From a virus, in the IMG/VR virus record IMGVR_UViG_3300028569_000175, positions 1 to 23,075 of that record: a DNA stretch of 23,075 nt; one strand, given 5' to 3'. The notes beneath the pieces are model-generated. The model searched no databases and had not been told where the DNA came from. It saw only the letters and a list, made by a program, of their open reading frames with translations. Positions 1 through 6,529 of the stretch are shown in pieces; positions within the stretch are counted from its first letter, which is position 1; each line of letters begins with the position of its first letter. Position numbers and translations under genes: made by a program.

Positions 1-1512
1 GTACCTATAAGTGGCGTTATCGCGGTACAAGGTCAAATTTCCGCCAGCCGATCTGAGTTCAGCGATACCGCATGTTTGCGTGTAATCGATGTTATTAAAC
101 TCGACAAGCAGCGACCCCGCACTTGCGTTAAACGCAAACGCACTCGTCAGGATGCGCACCTGATCCGCAGCCCTAGTAACCTGTGAGGCTACAGTTGGGA
201 TGTAGGAAGTTGGGAATGCGCCTACCTCAGTTTGGATACCCCAAACATATAGTGTGCTTCCGTCACCCGCATAAGCAATCGAGGCAGTACCTGTAGATGG
301 GGCTGTCGCGTCAATGGAACCGGAATAGATTGGTGAACTAGTCGTAGCTCCCGCAGTATAGACTAGGTGTACTCTGTACACACCACCGCCGACCTCTTGG
401 ATGCCGTAGCTAATTACAGCCCCATTCCCGGCAACAGTCCAGTTGACTGTATCAACCACTACCCAAGGGAAGGTGCTTCCATTCCCGACACCCCTGAAAG
501 CCACGTACCTACGTGTACCTGCCTTTGTGAAAAAGGAACTCGTATGAACTACAGCAGTAGCCAAAAACGCAGGGCCAAACGCATATCTGCTTACAGCAGC
601 GGTAACGGGTTCTGTAAGTAGTACCCAAGGAGAAACACCATCCGGAGAAGTGCCGCCTTCACTTCCGGTAAGGTTCGTAAACGTCCACCCTGTAGTGCTC
701 TGCGATCTAGTTTGTAGATTAGTCCGCTGTTCCTCAATCAGCACACCCAATGGATCGAACGTGATCGGGTCATGGTCGAGTGGGAGGGAGCAGACTGCGG
801 CAGAGGTTGTGGGGATGTAGGTTGCATCCCCAGGAGTACGACGAAGATGCATTTTTGTGATGGTTACTGTTGATCCAACAGTAATAGACCTACCATTTGG
901 TACACGGTTAATGCCGACCATCAAGCTACCTGAGAAAGTAGCTGTGGTCATGTCTGCTGAAATAGTAAACTCTGTGGCAGATGCTGGCACAGTAACGTTC
1001 ACAAAACCCGAGTCACTACCATCCGCACCATCAAGTAGTTCTACCCTAAAGGTATCTCCCGGATGGCTTCCGGACAATTCAATTATTAGTTCATACTTGC
1101 TGCTAGGCGAAGAGCGAAGAGTTCTATTGAGATACCCATTAACAGCAGTGAACGTCAATTGAGTTGAAGAATTGATCGTCATATTGGTAGCAAACCACTG
1201 TCCCTGATTGATGTCCTCAGAGTAAGTCAGCAGATTATGCGGCGCATATCTCAGCACCCCATCAGCCCCATAAACCATCTTCGTGCTAGGGGCTGTGTAG
1301 GTGAGGATGCTGTCGGGGGTGGTCGTCGCTAGGTTGCGGGAGTTGTACCCAAGGCTGTCAGCGAAGTCGAGATCCAGCGCTGCGCCGGGCAAGACCCACG
1401 CAGGTGTCGCGTCAGCCAAAAAGCCCGGAGGCGTAGACAGCGAGGTGGAGCCGTACAGGAGCCCTGCAAAGCCACCCCAAAGGCCGGGAGCATTAGTCGA
1501 AAGACCCGCCAT
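1..1512 (-). CDS. Large tail fibre/spike-like protein, C-terminus cut by window edge
   Basis: The frame is open from an ATG at 1512 through 504 codons to base 1 without a stop, so the C-terminus lies outside the window. The start has an ideal AGGAGG seven bases upstream. The protein is rich in Thr, Ser, Gly and Val with few charged residues, as in beta-rich virion surface proteins. Near residue 91 it carries NLLTYSEDINQGQWF, a segment typical of phage spike/fibre proteins with carbohydrate-binding or lectin-like beta-sandwich modules. A related segment (TNLQTRSQSTTGW) recurs about 180 residues later, and both are followed by beta-strand-rich stretches, suggesting two or more similar sandwich modules. 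It is the most downstream structural gene visible. Composition is lower in GC than the capsid genes and uses AGA, CTA and ATA codons, which suggests exchange. Role in host-surface recognition is inferred. Confidence 0.72.
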   Translation of the reverse strand, partial: MAGLSTNAPGLWGGFAGLLYGSTSLSTPPGFLADATPAWVLPGAALDLDFADSLGYNSRNLATTTPDSILTYTAPSTKMVYGADGVLRYAPHNLLTYSEDINQGQWFATNMTINSSTQLTFTAVNGYLNRTLRSSPSSKYELIIELSGSHPGDTFRVELLDGADGSDSGFVNVTVPASATEFTISADMTTATFSGSLMVGINRVPNGRSITVGSTVTITKMHLRRTPGDATYIPTTSAAVCSLPLDHDPITFDPLGVLIEEQRTNLQTRSQSTTGWTFTNLTGSEGGTSPDGVSPWVLLTEPVTAAVSRYAFGPAFLATAVVHTSSFFTKAGTRRYVAFRGVGNGSTFPWVVVDTVNWTVAGNGAVISYGIQEVGGGVYRVHLVYTAGATTSSPIYSGSIDATAPSTGTASIAYAGDGSTLYVWGIQTEVGAFPTSYIPTVASQVTRAADQVRILTSAFAFNASAGSLLVEFNNIDYTQTCGIAELRSAGGNLTLYRDNATYRY

Positions 1513-1524
1513 TTACGAGCCTCC

Positions 1525-2175
1525 TTACGAGGGCACAACACTCGCCTGAGAGATTGTCGCCGTCACCACACCCGTGCCGCTGTTCAGCGTCACTTTCACA
1601 AACACAGGCGCGTACCCGTAATTGCCCTGCACAGTCGTCGACGCACCAACCAGATTGGCGTCGGGATGATTGACCCACGTCACCAAGGCGGGAGCCACAG
1701 GCGAGATCAGGCTGTTGGGGTCGTCCAGCGTCTGCTGAACGGTGTAACTGACCGATCCGCTCACCGTACACTGGATGGCCGTCATCGGCATCGCCCAGCT
1801 ATCAAGCGCCACCCAAGGCGAAGACGCCACGGCATTCGTGCCCACGGTCAGCGCATTAGCTGCAGTCGCGCTGATCGTGATCGAGGTTACGGTCTTGTAA
1901 TCCAGAACCGACTGGGACGTGCTGGCGTTCGTACCCGCCAAGATCTCGGACTGGGTGCTGCCAGACCACGACGTGCCACTGATCGTAAACGTCTTGGCGC
2001 TTTCATTGCCCGTGCAGGTGATCAACACCCGCCGAGCCGTGTCCAGCGTTGCCACGCCTCCAGACGCACGAGCGCCATTCAGCGTCAGAGCGCCTGCCGA
2101 CGGGGTCTGCGAGAGGCAAATCGCATTTGCAGAAGCTGCAACCAGCGGGCCCACAGTGACAGTAATCGGGCGCAT
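1525..2175 (-). CDS. Ala/Thr/Ser-rich virion-type protein of unknown function (216 aa)
   Basis: The ATG at 2175 overlaps the stop of the preceding gene by one base and has AGGAG seven bases upstream. The product begins MRPITVTVGPLVAASANAI and is almost entirely Ala, Thr, Ser, Val and Gly with alternating beta-strand character and very few charged residues, as in structural phage proteins. It has no signal peptide or membrane span. It lies between small basic proteins and the large tail/spike gene, so a minor virion component (decoration, stopper or fibre accessory) is plausible. I do not recognise a named domain. The call as a virion protein rests on composition and position only. Confidence 0.62.
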   Translation of the reverse strand: MRPITVTVGPLVAASANAICLSQTPSAGALTLNGARASGGVATLDTARRVLITCTGNESAKTFTISGTSWSGSTQSEILAGTNASTSQSVLDYKTVTSITISATAANALTVGTNAVASSPWVALDSWAMPMTAIQCTVSGSVSYTVQQTLDDPNSLISPVAPALVTWVNHPDANLVGASTTVQGNYGYAPVFVKVTLNSGTGVVTATISQASVVPS

Positions 2176-2369
2176 CAGCGCGCTCCTTGTGAATTAGCTC
2201 TTTTCGAGGCTTTTGAGGCCCTGATATTGTCTACCGCATTCGGGTAGGGCCGTCCAGCAGAGCGGGCCATGGCCTTCGCCTGAGCCACCTGCTTAGTCGT
2301 CATGGGCTTCGATTTGTGGTCTTTAGGGAGACCCTTCTCCCAGACAGGAATGTCCTTTTTCATGGGCAT
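2175..2369 (-). CDS. Small basic phage protein (64 aa)
   Basis: This is a Lys/Arg/Ala-rich 64-residue protein starting MPMKKDIPVWEKGLPKDHKS. GGAAC precedes the ATG at 2369; a second in-frame ATG two codons later is an alternative start. The middle (residues 25-40, KQVAQAKAMARSAGRP) is predicted helical and strongly positive. Its stop overlaps the start of the next virion-type gene, so the two are translationally coupled. It resembles the small basic proteins encoded beside the DUF6321 and endonuclease VII genes in many phages. Nucleic-acid binding is an inference from charge alone. Confidence 0.6.
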   Translation of the reverse strand: MPMKKDIPVWEKGLPKDHKSKPMTTKQVAQAKAMARSAGRPYPNAVDNIRASKASKRANSQGAR

Positions 2370-2370
2370 T

Positions 2371-2790
2371 TTAATGTTCCTTGTGAGAGAACAGAGGCAA
2401 GCCGCCCCAAACTGGTTTGCAATTACCGCAGGCGCACTGACCTTTTAGATATAAAGCCGCAAATTCCAGAAGCTCGGGGTCATCTTTAAAGTGCCCTAAA
2501 CCCAGATTGCAGTTTGTGCATAAAGCCCCACGCACCATGCCCGTGGCGTGATCGTGATCAATAACGACAAAAACAGTTTGTCCGCATATTACACATACGC
2601 CGGTTTCTCTGGCGGCGTACGCCCTATTATGCTCTTCAGGCTTGATGCCATTAGGGAGCCTAGTCTGTTTTCTGTATTCAGACCGACACGTGCGGCACCA
2701 GCTATCCAACCCATTGGTTTTCCGCTTATGCGGTGGAAAAAATTCCAGTGTTTCCGGTTTTTGCTGCTTGCAGCGGGCACATGTTAGCAT
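2371..2790 (-). CDS. Endonuclease VII-like (T4 gp49 type) HNH/His-Me finger nuclease
   Basis: This is a probable Holliday-junction or branch-resolving endonuclease. Counting from the ATG at 2790 (139 aa), the C-terminal half has the endonuclease VII signature: CxxC at 66-69, the metal site DHDH at 78-81 in VVIDHDHATG, RGALC up to a second CxxC at 91-94, and Asn95. A separate N-terminal zinc ribbon is visible (C4, C7, C32, C35), and a short CACGNC element (119-124) lies near the C-terminus. In known phages such enzymes remove branches from replicated DNA before packaging. An in-frame GTG at 2802 would add four residues, but AAGGTGGG sits at correct spacing for the ATG at 2790. The start overlaps the 3' end of the upstream gene by seven bases. 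Enzyme family is confident; substrate is inferred. Confidence 0.87.
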   Translation of the reverse strand: MLTCARCKQQKPETLEFFPPHKRKTNGLDSWCRTCRSEYRKQTRLPNGIKPEEHNRAYAARETGVCVICGQTVFVVIDHDHATGMVRGALCTNCNLGLGHFKDDPELLEFAALYLKGQCACGNCKPVWGGLPLFSHKEH

Positions 2791-3059
2791 TCGACATCCC
2801 ACCTTCTAAGCGACTTATTGATCCTGCTGTTTGGATCATTAGCCACTTTATCAGAAGTGAGCTTATTTTTCATGCCGCACATACGTTTTTTGAAATTTTC
2901 TCGCCTTTCGGCGTCAGCATCAGATTTTTGAGCCTGTTTTGAGGTAACCGGCCTCTTGATGTCGTGCCCCGCTGCCTTCAGCGAAGCGCGCCCCTTGTCG
3001 TTCAGGCCGCCGCTGGGGTCTTTCCCTGCTGAGCGGGTCCAAGCTGGTGTCTTAGCCAT
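2784..3059 (-). CDS. DUF6321-type small phage protein
   Basis: The 91-residue product has the features I associate with DUF6321: PAWTRSAGKDPSGGLNDKGR at the N-terminus, then a Lys-rich linker, ENFKKRMCGMKNKL in the middle and a terminal SRINKSLRRWDVEC ending in an invariant-looking Trp and Cys. The family is found in phage genomes and has no established function. The ATG at 3059 has GAGGG a few bases upstream. It is the first gene after the terminator at 3072-3099 and overlaps the endonuclease VII-like gene, suggesting coupled translation. The three Cys/Trp-containing C-terminal positions could bind metal or nucleic acid, but this is speculative. Confidence 0.75.
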   Translation of the reverse strand: MAKTPAWTRSAGKDPSGGLNDKGRASLKAAGHDIKRPVTSKQAQKSDADAERRENFKKRMCGMKNKLTSDKVANDPNSRINKSLRRWDVEC

Positions 3060-3071
3060 GATGCCCTCGGG

Positions 3072-3099
3072 AAAGAAAAGAGTGGGGCCGAAGCCCCAC
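3072..3099 (-). terminator. Rho-independent terminator after the Gly-Lys-rich 98-aa gene
   Basis: Read on the minus strand, GTGGGGC-TTCG-GCCCCAC makes a perfect 7-bp stem with a UUCG tetraloop, followed by TCTTTTCTTTC. It lies four bases after the stop of the 98-aa gene and just before the DUF6321 gene. The T-tract is interrupted by C, so partial read-through into the next genes is likely. Confidence 0.75.
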
Positions 3100-3102
3100 C
3101 AC

Positions 3103-3399
3103 TTAGTTCATCTGGATCTTGCGCCCGGCGGGGGCGGTACCCGAAGCAGCCGAAGACAGCGGGTTCATGTTGGAGCCCGTGCGGCCACCCGACTTGCGAG
3201 CCGTGCGCCCACCGTGCTTCTTGGCGGCCATGCCGTCAGCCTTGCCGACAGTCTTGCCACCGTGCTTACGCTCTTCGGCAGCGTCGTTCACCTTGCTCTG
3301 GTAGGTGTAACGCTGGTTCTTGTGAGCGAGATCCTGCTCATATTCCTTAGTGCCAACAGTGGCTTCGCCACCCGTAGCACGACCCTTGCGACCCTTCAT
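3103..3399 (-). CDS. Basic Gly-Gly-Lys/Arg repeat protein (98 aa)
   Basis: This is a small, very basic protein with a strong GGAGG five bases before its ATG. Residues 44-75 carry tandem tags of the form K-H/S-G-G-K/R: KHGGK at 45-49, KHGGR at 61-65 and ARKSGGRT at 67-74, followed by GSNMNPLSSAASGTAPAGRK. The ARKSGGR element also occurs twice in the 404-residue protein encoded at 8103-9317. Such tags recur in virion-region proteins of this window. The segment is probably disordered. It lies two genes downstream of the major capsid gene and is followed directly by a terminator. DNA binding or capsid association is inferred from charge and position. No enzyme motif is present. Confidence 0.65.
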   Translation of the reverse strand: MKGRKGRATGGEATVGTKEYEQDLAHKNQRYTYQSKVNDAAEERKHGGKTVGKADGMAAKKHGGRTARKSGGRTGSNMNPLSSAASGTAPAGRKIQMN

Positions 3400-3415
3400 A
3401 TGATCCTCCTACGGA

Positions 3416-3874
3416 TTACGGGGCATTGATGGCTTGGACATAACGAACGACAAGCGTGCCGACACCGCCGGTACCGCCGCTCGAGAGAACGAAGATGCGA
3501 ACGTCGCTCGAACCTACGTTGATCCACTTGCCGGTCCGTGTTGCATCGGTACCCGGAGAGAGATTGGACAGACCAATCGCCTGCGGGCCAGTAGCCGCAC
3601 TGACAAGCTCAGTCGCAGTGGCAGAGGTGCCAACGCTAACAGTGGCCGAGCTTGCCCAGCCAGTGCTCGCCAGCACGTCAATGCCAACGATAAGGCTGTA
3701 AGCCGGGACGACGACACCCGTAGCGAGGGCGGTTGTCGACCCCGCCTGAGTGACCGACTGGGCCTGAGCCATCACAACGTAGCCGGTGTCGGCCACGTCC
3801 TGCCCGAGCGTAGTGCCCGAGGTATTCAGGATCGGACCCGAAATAAGAGGGCCGGTAAAATGAGAAGCACCCAT
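3416..3874 (-). CDS. Probable minor capsid/decoration protein (152 aa)
   Basis: The product starts MGASHFTGPLISGPILNTSG and consists of alternating hydrophobic and Ser/Thr/Gly residues with almost no charges in the first 110 residues. That predicts an all-beta fold exposed on a virion. The phrase VGIDVLASTGWASSATVSVG followed by a GPQAIGLSNLSPGTD stretch resembles small head proteins encoded immediately after phage capsid genes. AAAGGA precedes the ATG. It follows the major capsid gene by about 50 bases that hold a hairpin. I do not recognise a named family, and capsid decoration or head completion are the best guesses. Confidence 0.62.
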   Translation of the reverse strand: MGASHFTGPLISGPILNTSGTTLGQDVADTGYVVMAQAQSVTQAGSTTALATGVVVPAYSLIVGIDVLASTGWASSATVSVGTSATATELVSAATGPQAIGLSNLSPGTDATRTGKWINVGSSDVRIFVLSSGGTGGVGTLVVRYVQAINAP

Positions 3875-3893
3875 TGGCTTTTCCTTTCATTGT

Positions 3894-3916
3894 GGCCCCC
3901 CCTCGAAAGAGGGGCC
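3894..3916 (-). other. Intercistronic hairpin after the capsid gene
   Basis: On the minus strand GGCCCCTC-TTTC-GAGG(GG)GGCC forms a GC-rich stem-loop between the major capsid gene and the 152-aa gene. No T-tract follows, so it is more likely an mRNA-stabilising or attenuating element than a full terminator. Function is inferred. Confidence 0.45.
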
Positions 3917-3926
3917 TTGGCCCAGA

Positions 3927-4838
3927 TTAAGACGGGAGCGAGCCCCAGATAGCGCGCCAATTGTAGTAGCCAAACGAGTAGCGCTCGTAACCCTTCACCA
4001 GAAGGTTGTCGGTCACGAAGTCCACCTGCATGTCCGTCTCGAACTTGATGCGTTCCATGTACGACAGGCCGTCGATGTTGGTCAGCAGGAACCAGTTGCG
4101 CGACGAGGTCAGGAAGTCGTTAGTGAGGAACCCTTCCGGCAGACCGCCGCTGGTGCCCTTGATCGCGTTCACGTCGTTGTCCGCAGTGCCCGGGCGCAGT
4201 TCCGTCTGGGTGAGGCGGATGGCAACCGGCTCAAGCTGCGGGGGAACGACGAGCTTGCGGGCACGCGCGAAGACCTTCAGACCAGCCTGATCCTTGAAGC
4301 TCGTACGAACCGAGATCATGCCGTTCAGCAGGGTGGCTTCGTTCAGGTCCACGTCAACCGACGGACGGTTGGCAACAGTGCCGCCGTCAATCGGGTGGGC
4401 GGTGCTGATCAGAGACACGCCATCACCGCCAACGCTGTTGTTGTACGTGGTGGCCGTGTTCAGGATCGACGCGCCGTAGATTTCCTTGGTCTGCTGGAAG
4501 CTCTCGATCAGACCGAGGTTCGACGGGTGGAACTGGGTCTTGTAGAGGTTGTCATCAATCGCCTTGCGAGTGATGGCATAGCCCAGACCGATTTCCACGT
4601 GTTCCTGATTGTACACGTAGCGTTCGCCAGCGCCGTTGTCGAAAGCGGTCTGGCCGCCCTCGGTCTTCAGCTGCGCGAGGCCGAGGTACCGCATTTCGGC
4701 GGTACGCTCGAGAGCCATCTTGCTGTCGTGCTTAGTGAAGATCTTGTCGTACTGAGATGGGATCATCTCGTACTTGCCCTCAACGCCCCGCAGACCGGGG
4801 AGGAGAAGGTCTTTGATTGCTGAAAGATTAACAGCCAT
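3927..4838 (-). CDS. Major capsid protein (HK97-fold, gpT-like)
   Basis: This 303-residue protein is the likely shell subunit. It begins MAVNLSAIKDLLLPGLRGVE and includes EMIPSQYDKIF, a charged helical segment near 45-60 and a YVYNQEHVEIGLGYAITRKA stretch (about 74-93). It also has the LFARARKLVVPPQLEPVA-like strand block (here VFARARKLVVPPQLEPVA, about 189-206). The ending YERYSFGYYNWRAIWGSLPS is typical of the last strand of gpT-like capsid proteins, where R-W/Y-rich termini are common. Length suits an HK97-fold subunit without a large N-terminal delta domain, and a separate scaffold candidate lies upstream. AGGAG precedes the ATG. It is transcribed with the 319-aa structural protein, probably from the promoter at 5910-5938. 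Confidence 0.88.
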   Translation of the reverse strand: MAVNLSAIKDLLLPGLRGVEGKYEMIPSQYDKIFTKHDSKMALERTAEMRYLGLAQLKTEGGQTAFDNGAGERYVYNQEHVEIGLGYAITRKAIDDNLYKTQFHPSNLGLIESFQQTKEIYGASILNTATTYNNSVGGDGVSLISTAHPIDGGTVANRPSVDVDLNEATLLNGMISVRTSFKDQAGLKVFARARKLVVPPQLEPVAIRLTQTELRPGTADNDVNAIKGTSGGLPEGFLTNDFLTSSRNWFLLTNIDGLSYMERIKFETDMQVDFVTDNLLVKGYERYSFGYYNWRAIWGSLPS

Positions 4839-4851
4839 TTTAACCTACTCC

Positions 4852-5811
4852 TTAAATGCCGTTGAAGTTACGCGGCATGGCGTTGTTGAAGCCAACAACG
4901 ATGCTGTTGTAACCCGTGGTGGGATCGTTGCCGTTGACGCTCACCAGCGGGCTGGTCTGGCCCGGGGTGTAGTTGGCGAGGGACACGACACGGAACGGCA
5001 GGTAAGCATTGCTGGCGGTGCCAGCCGACGCGTTTGCAATCAGCGAGTACTGATCAGCAAACATGGTGGACTGACCGCTGGCAGTGTTGCCATTGGTTTC
5101 GCCGGTAGCAGTGCTGTCGTTCCAGTTGAAGCTGATGTTCTGGCCGACCGCAGTGAGCCCCACAGCGGTGGCCGTGGTGTTCGAGTTGCCGGTCTGGATG
5201 ATGAACTGAGCATTCGGGTCGCTGATGACATAAGCCAGCACGTCGCCGTTCGCATCGGAGCCGGGCCAGTAGGGCGACCAAACGGTGCGCTTCTGCGAGG
5301 TCGACAGGTACTTGCAGCCAACGAAGATGCCAGCGACCGGCACGAACACGGTAACCACCGGGGTGGAAGCCGAAGACGTGGCGGCAGTGGTCGTGGTGCT
5401 CTGGACAACGGCGGTCGTCGAGGTCGACGAGATGACCGTGAAGGCACCATTCGGAACGCCAGTAGCGTTCGACACGACGATGGTCGAGCCAATCGGGGGA
5501 GCCCAATTAGTCGAGGCAAAGGTCGGAATATTTGCAGTGGCGCTCGAGATCGCAGTGAACGTGATCGTCATAGCGCCCGTCGCCACGGTGGCGATACCAG
5601 TTGCCGAAACGGTCAGCGTCACGGGGCCGGTCGCCTGCGTGATGTACCCGGTGCCAACGCCGGTAGCACCAGCTACCTGCATGACGGGGTCGCCAGAGAA
5701 AATCGGGGTCGTATTCGCAGTAGCAATAGCGGCGGATACCTGCTCGAACGTCGGCGCAGCACCGGTGCCCTTGTACTGATCGAACCCAAACGGAGCGAAG
5801 GTATTCGCCAT
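4852..5811 (-). CDS. Capsid-associated structural protein with Thr/Ala/Ser-rich insertion (319 aa)
   Basis: The N-terminus MANTFAPFGFDQYKGTGAAP and the segment GCKYLSTSQKRTVWSPYWPG (165-184) followed by VLAYVISDPNAQFIIQTG (191-208) are typical of structural proteins encoded just before capsid genes in many phages. Between them, residues of about 60-156 form a Thr/Ala/Val/Ser-rich block with almost no charged residues. It looks like an inserted beta-sandwich (Ig-like or cementing) domain. AAAAGG lies nine bases before the ATG. It is the first gene after the promoter at 5910-5938 and precedes the capsid gene by 13 bases. Decoration or cementing of the head is inferred. Confidence 0.72.
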   Translation of the reverse strand: MANTFAPFGFDQYKGTGAAPTFEQVSAAIATANTTPIFSGDPVMQVAGATGVGTGYITQATGPVTLTVSATGIATVATGAMTITFTAISSATANIPTFASTNWAPPIGSTIVVSNATGVPNGAFTVISSTSTTAVVQSTTTTAATSSASTPVVTVFVPVAGIFVGCKYLSTSQKRTVWSPYWPGSDANGDVLAYVISDPNAQFIIQTGNSNTTATAVGLTAVGQNISFNWNDSTATGETNGNTASGQSTMFADQYSLIANASAGTASNAYLPFRVVSLANYTPGQTSPLVSVNGNDPTTGYNSIVVGFNNAMPRNFNGI

Positions 5812-5880
5812 GGGATTTACCTTTTCAGGGGGTGGCTTCGATCATCGCACACCGGGGCGATCTGAAACCGGGTTATCAAA

Positions 5881-5900
5881 CTTCCCACGCCGAGGGGAAG
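5881..5900 (-). other. Leader hairpin of the capsid transcript
   Basis: On the minus strand CTTCCC-CTCGGCGT-GGGAAG forms a 6-bp stem with an 8-base loop. It lies about ten bases downstream of the predicted -10 element, so it would sit at the very 5' end of the capsid mRNA. A 5' hairpin often protects mRNA from decay. This role is inferred. Confidence 0.4.
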
Positions 5901-5909
5901 GATTAACCG

Positions 5910-5938
5910 AATTAACCCTGAATGGGTTATGTTGTCAA
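5910..5938 (-). promoter_or_regulatory. Candidate promoter for the capsid operon
   Basis: On the minus strand a perfect -35 hexamer TTGACA (5933-5938) is followed after 17 bases by TTAATT (5910-5915), a weak -10. The element starts nine bases after the terminator at 5947-5972 and about 100 bases before the first capsid-operon gene. Two copies of GGTTAAT lie nine bases apart across and below the -10 (5911-5917 and 5902-5908) and could be an operator. The good -35 with poor -10 is common for alphaproteobacterial sigma-70 promoters. Confidence 0.55.
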
Positions 5939-5946
5939 CACACGCA

Positions 5947-5972
5947 GAAAAAAGGCCCGCCGAAGCGGGCCC
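5947..5972 (-). terminator. Rho-independent terminator ahead of the capsid operon
   Basis: On the minus strand GGGCCCGC-TTCG-GCGGGCC is followed by six T residues. The stem is perfect (7 bp or more) with a UUCG tetraloop. It ends the transcript carrying the portal-to-scaffold genes, 24 bases after the stop of the 5997-6518 gene. Confidence 0.88.
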
Positions 5973-5996
5973 ATTAGAGCGAGGATGGTGGAAGGG

Positions 5997-6518
5997 TCAG
6001 TCCTCGGGGATCGGGATCGGCTCAAAGGCCTTTTTCACCTTGATCAGCGGAGCGTCTTTGTTGCTGCGCTCAAACTGACCAGCCGGGGCGTCGTTAAGCT
6101 GCTGCTCCTTCACGCGGACCTGATCTCGAGCAGCCTTCTTTTCCTTCAGGCGGATCTCGTCGGTGATCTCCTTCGGACGCTCCATCAGCATCATGCCCTT
6201 GCGCAGGATGATGTCGTCACCGGCATAACCAATCGGCATCATCTCGGGGTGACGAGATGCGGGCACGGGCTCCCAGCCAGAGCGGCGGAGCGCCACCTGA
6301 TACGACGGATCCTCCTGCCCGAAGACGGTGAACCGCTTCCACTCGTAGGTCCAACCGTCGGGAATGCTGTTGGCGTCGACCCAAAAGTCATCGGTGCCAT
6401 CCTCGAGATCGCCGCCGTGCTGGCGGATCTCATCGGCGCGCTTTTTTGCGGACTGAAGAGACGACAGACGGGTCTTTTTCGTGTCCGACATCGGCTTCAC
6501 AATCTTTGCTTCTTCCAT
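5997..6518 (-). CDS. Conserved phage head-region protein of unknown function (173 aa)
   Basis: The recognisable segment is GWTYEWKRFTVFGQEDPSYQ then GWEPVPASRHPEMMP and GMMLMERPKEITDE, a set of conserved phrases I know from phage proteins encoded between scaffold and capsid genes, with no assigned function. The N-terminus is Lys-rich and the last 50 residues are charged and probably helical. The ATG at 6518 has GGAGAGAG seven bases upstream and is preferred. An ATG four codons earlier (6530) overlaps the stop of the scaffold-like gene but has no site of its own. A terminator follows directly. It could be an assembly factor, but nothing catalytic is visible. Confidence 0.72.
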   Translation of the reverse strand: MEEAKIVKPMSDTKKTRLSSLQSAKKRADEIRQHGGDLEDGTDDFWVDANSIPDGWTYEWKRFTVFGQEDPSYQVALRRSGWEPVPASRHPEMMPIGYAGDDIILRKGMMLMERPKEITDEIRLKEKKAARDQVRVKEQQLNDAPAGQFERSNKDAPLIKVKKAFEPIPIPED

Positions 6519-6529
6519 ATCTCTCTCCA

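Noticed and set aside
4774-5865. 363-codon plus-strand open frame opposite the capsid genes
   Set aside because: Composition is Arg/Gly/Asp shadow-like with no ribosome-binding site, and the minus strand encodes a recognisable capsid protein.
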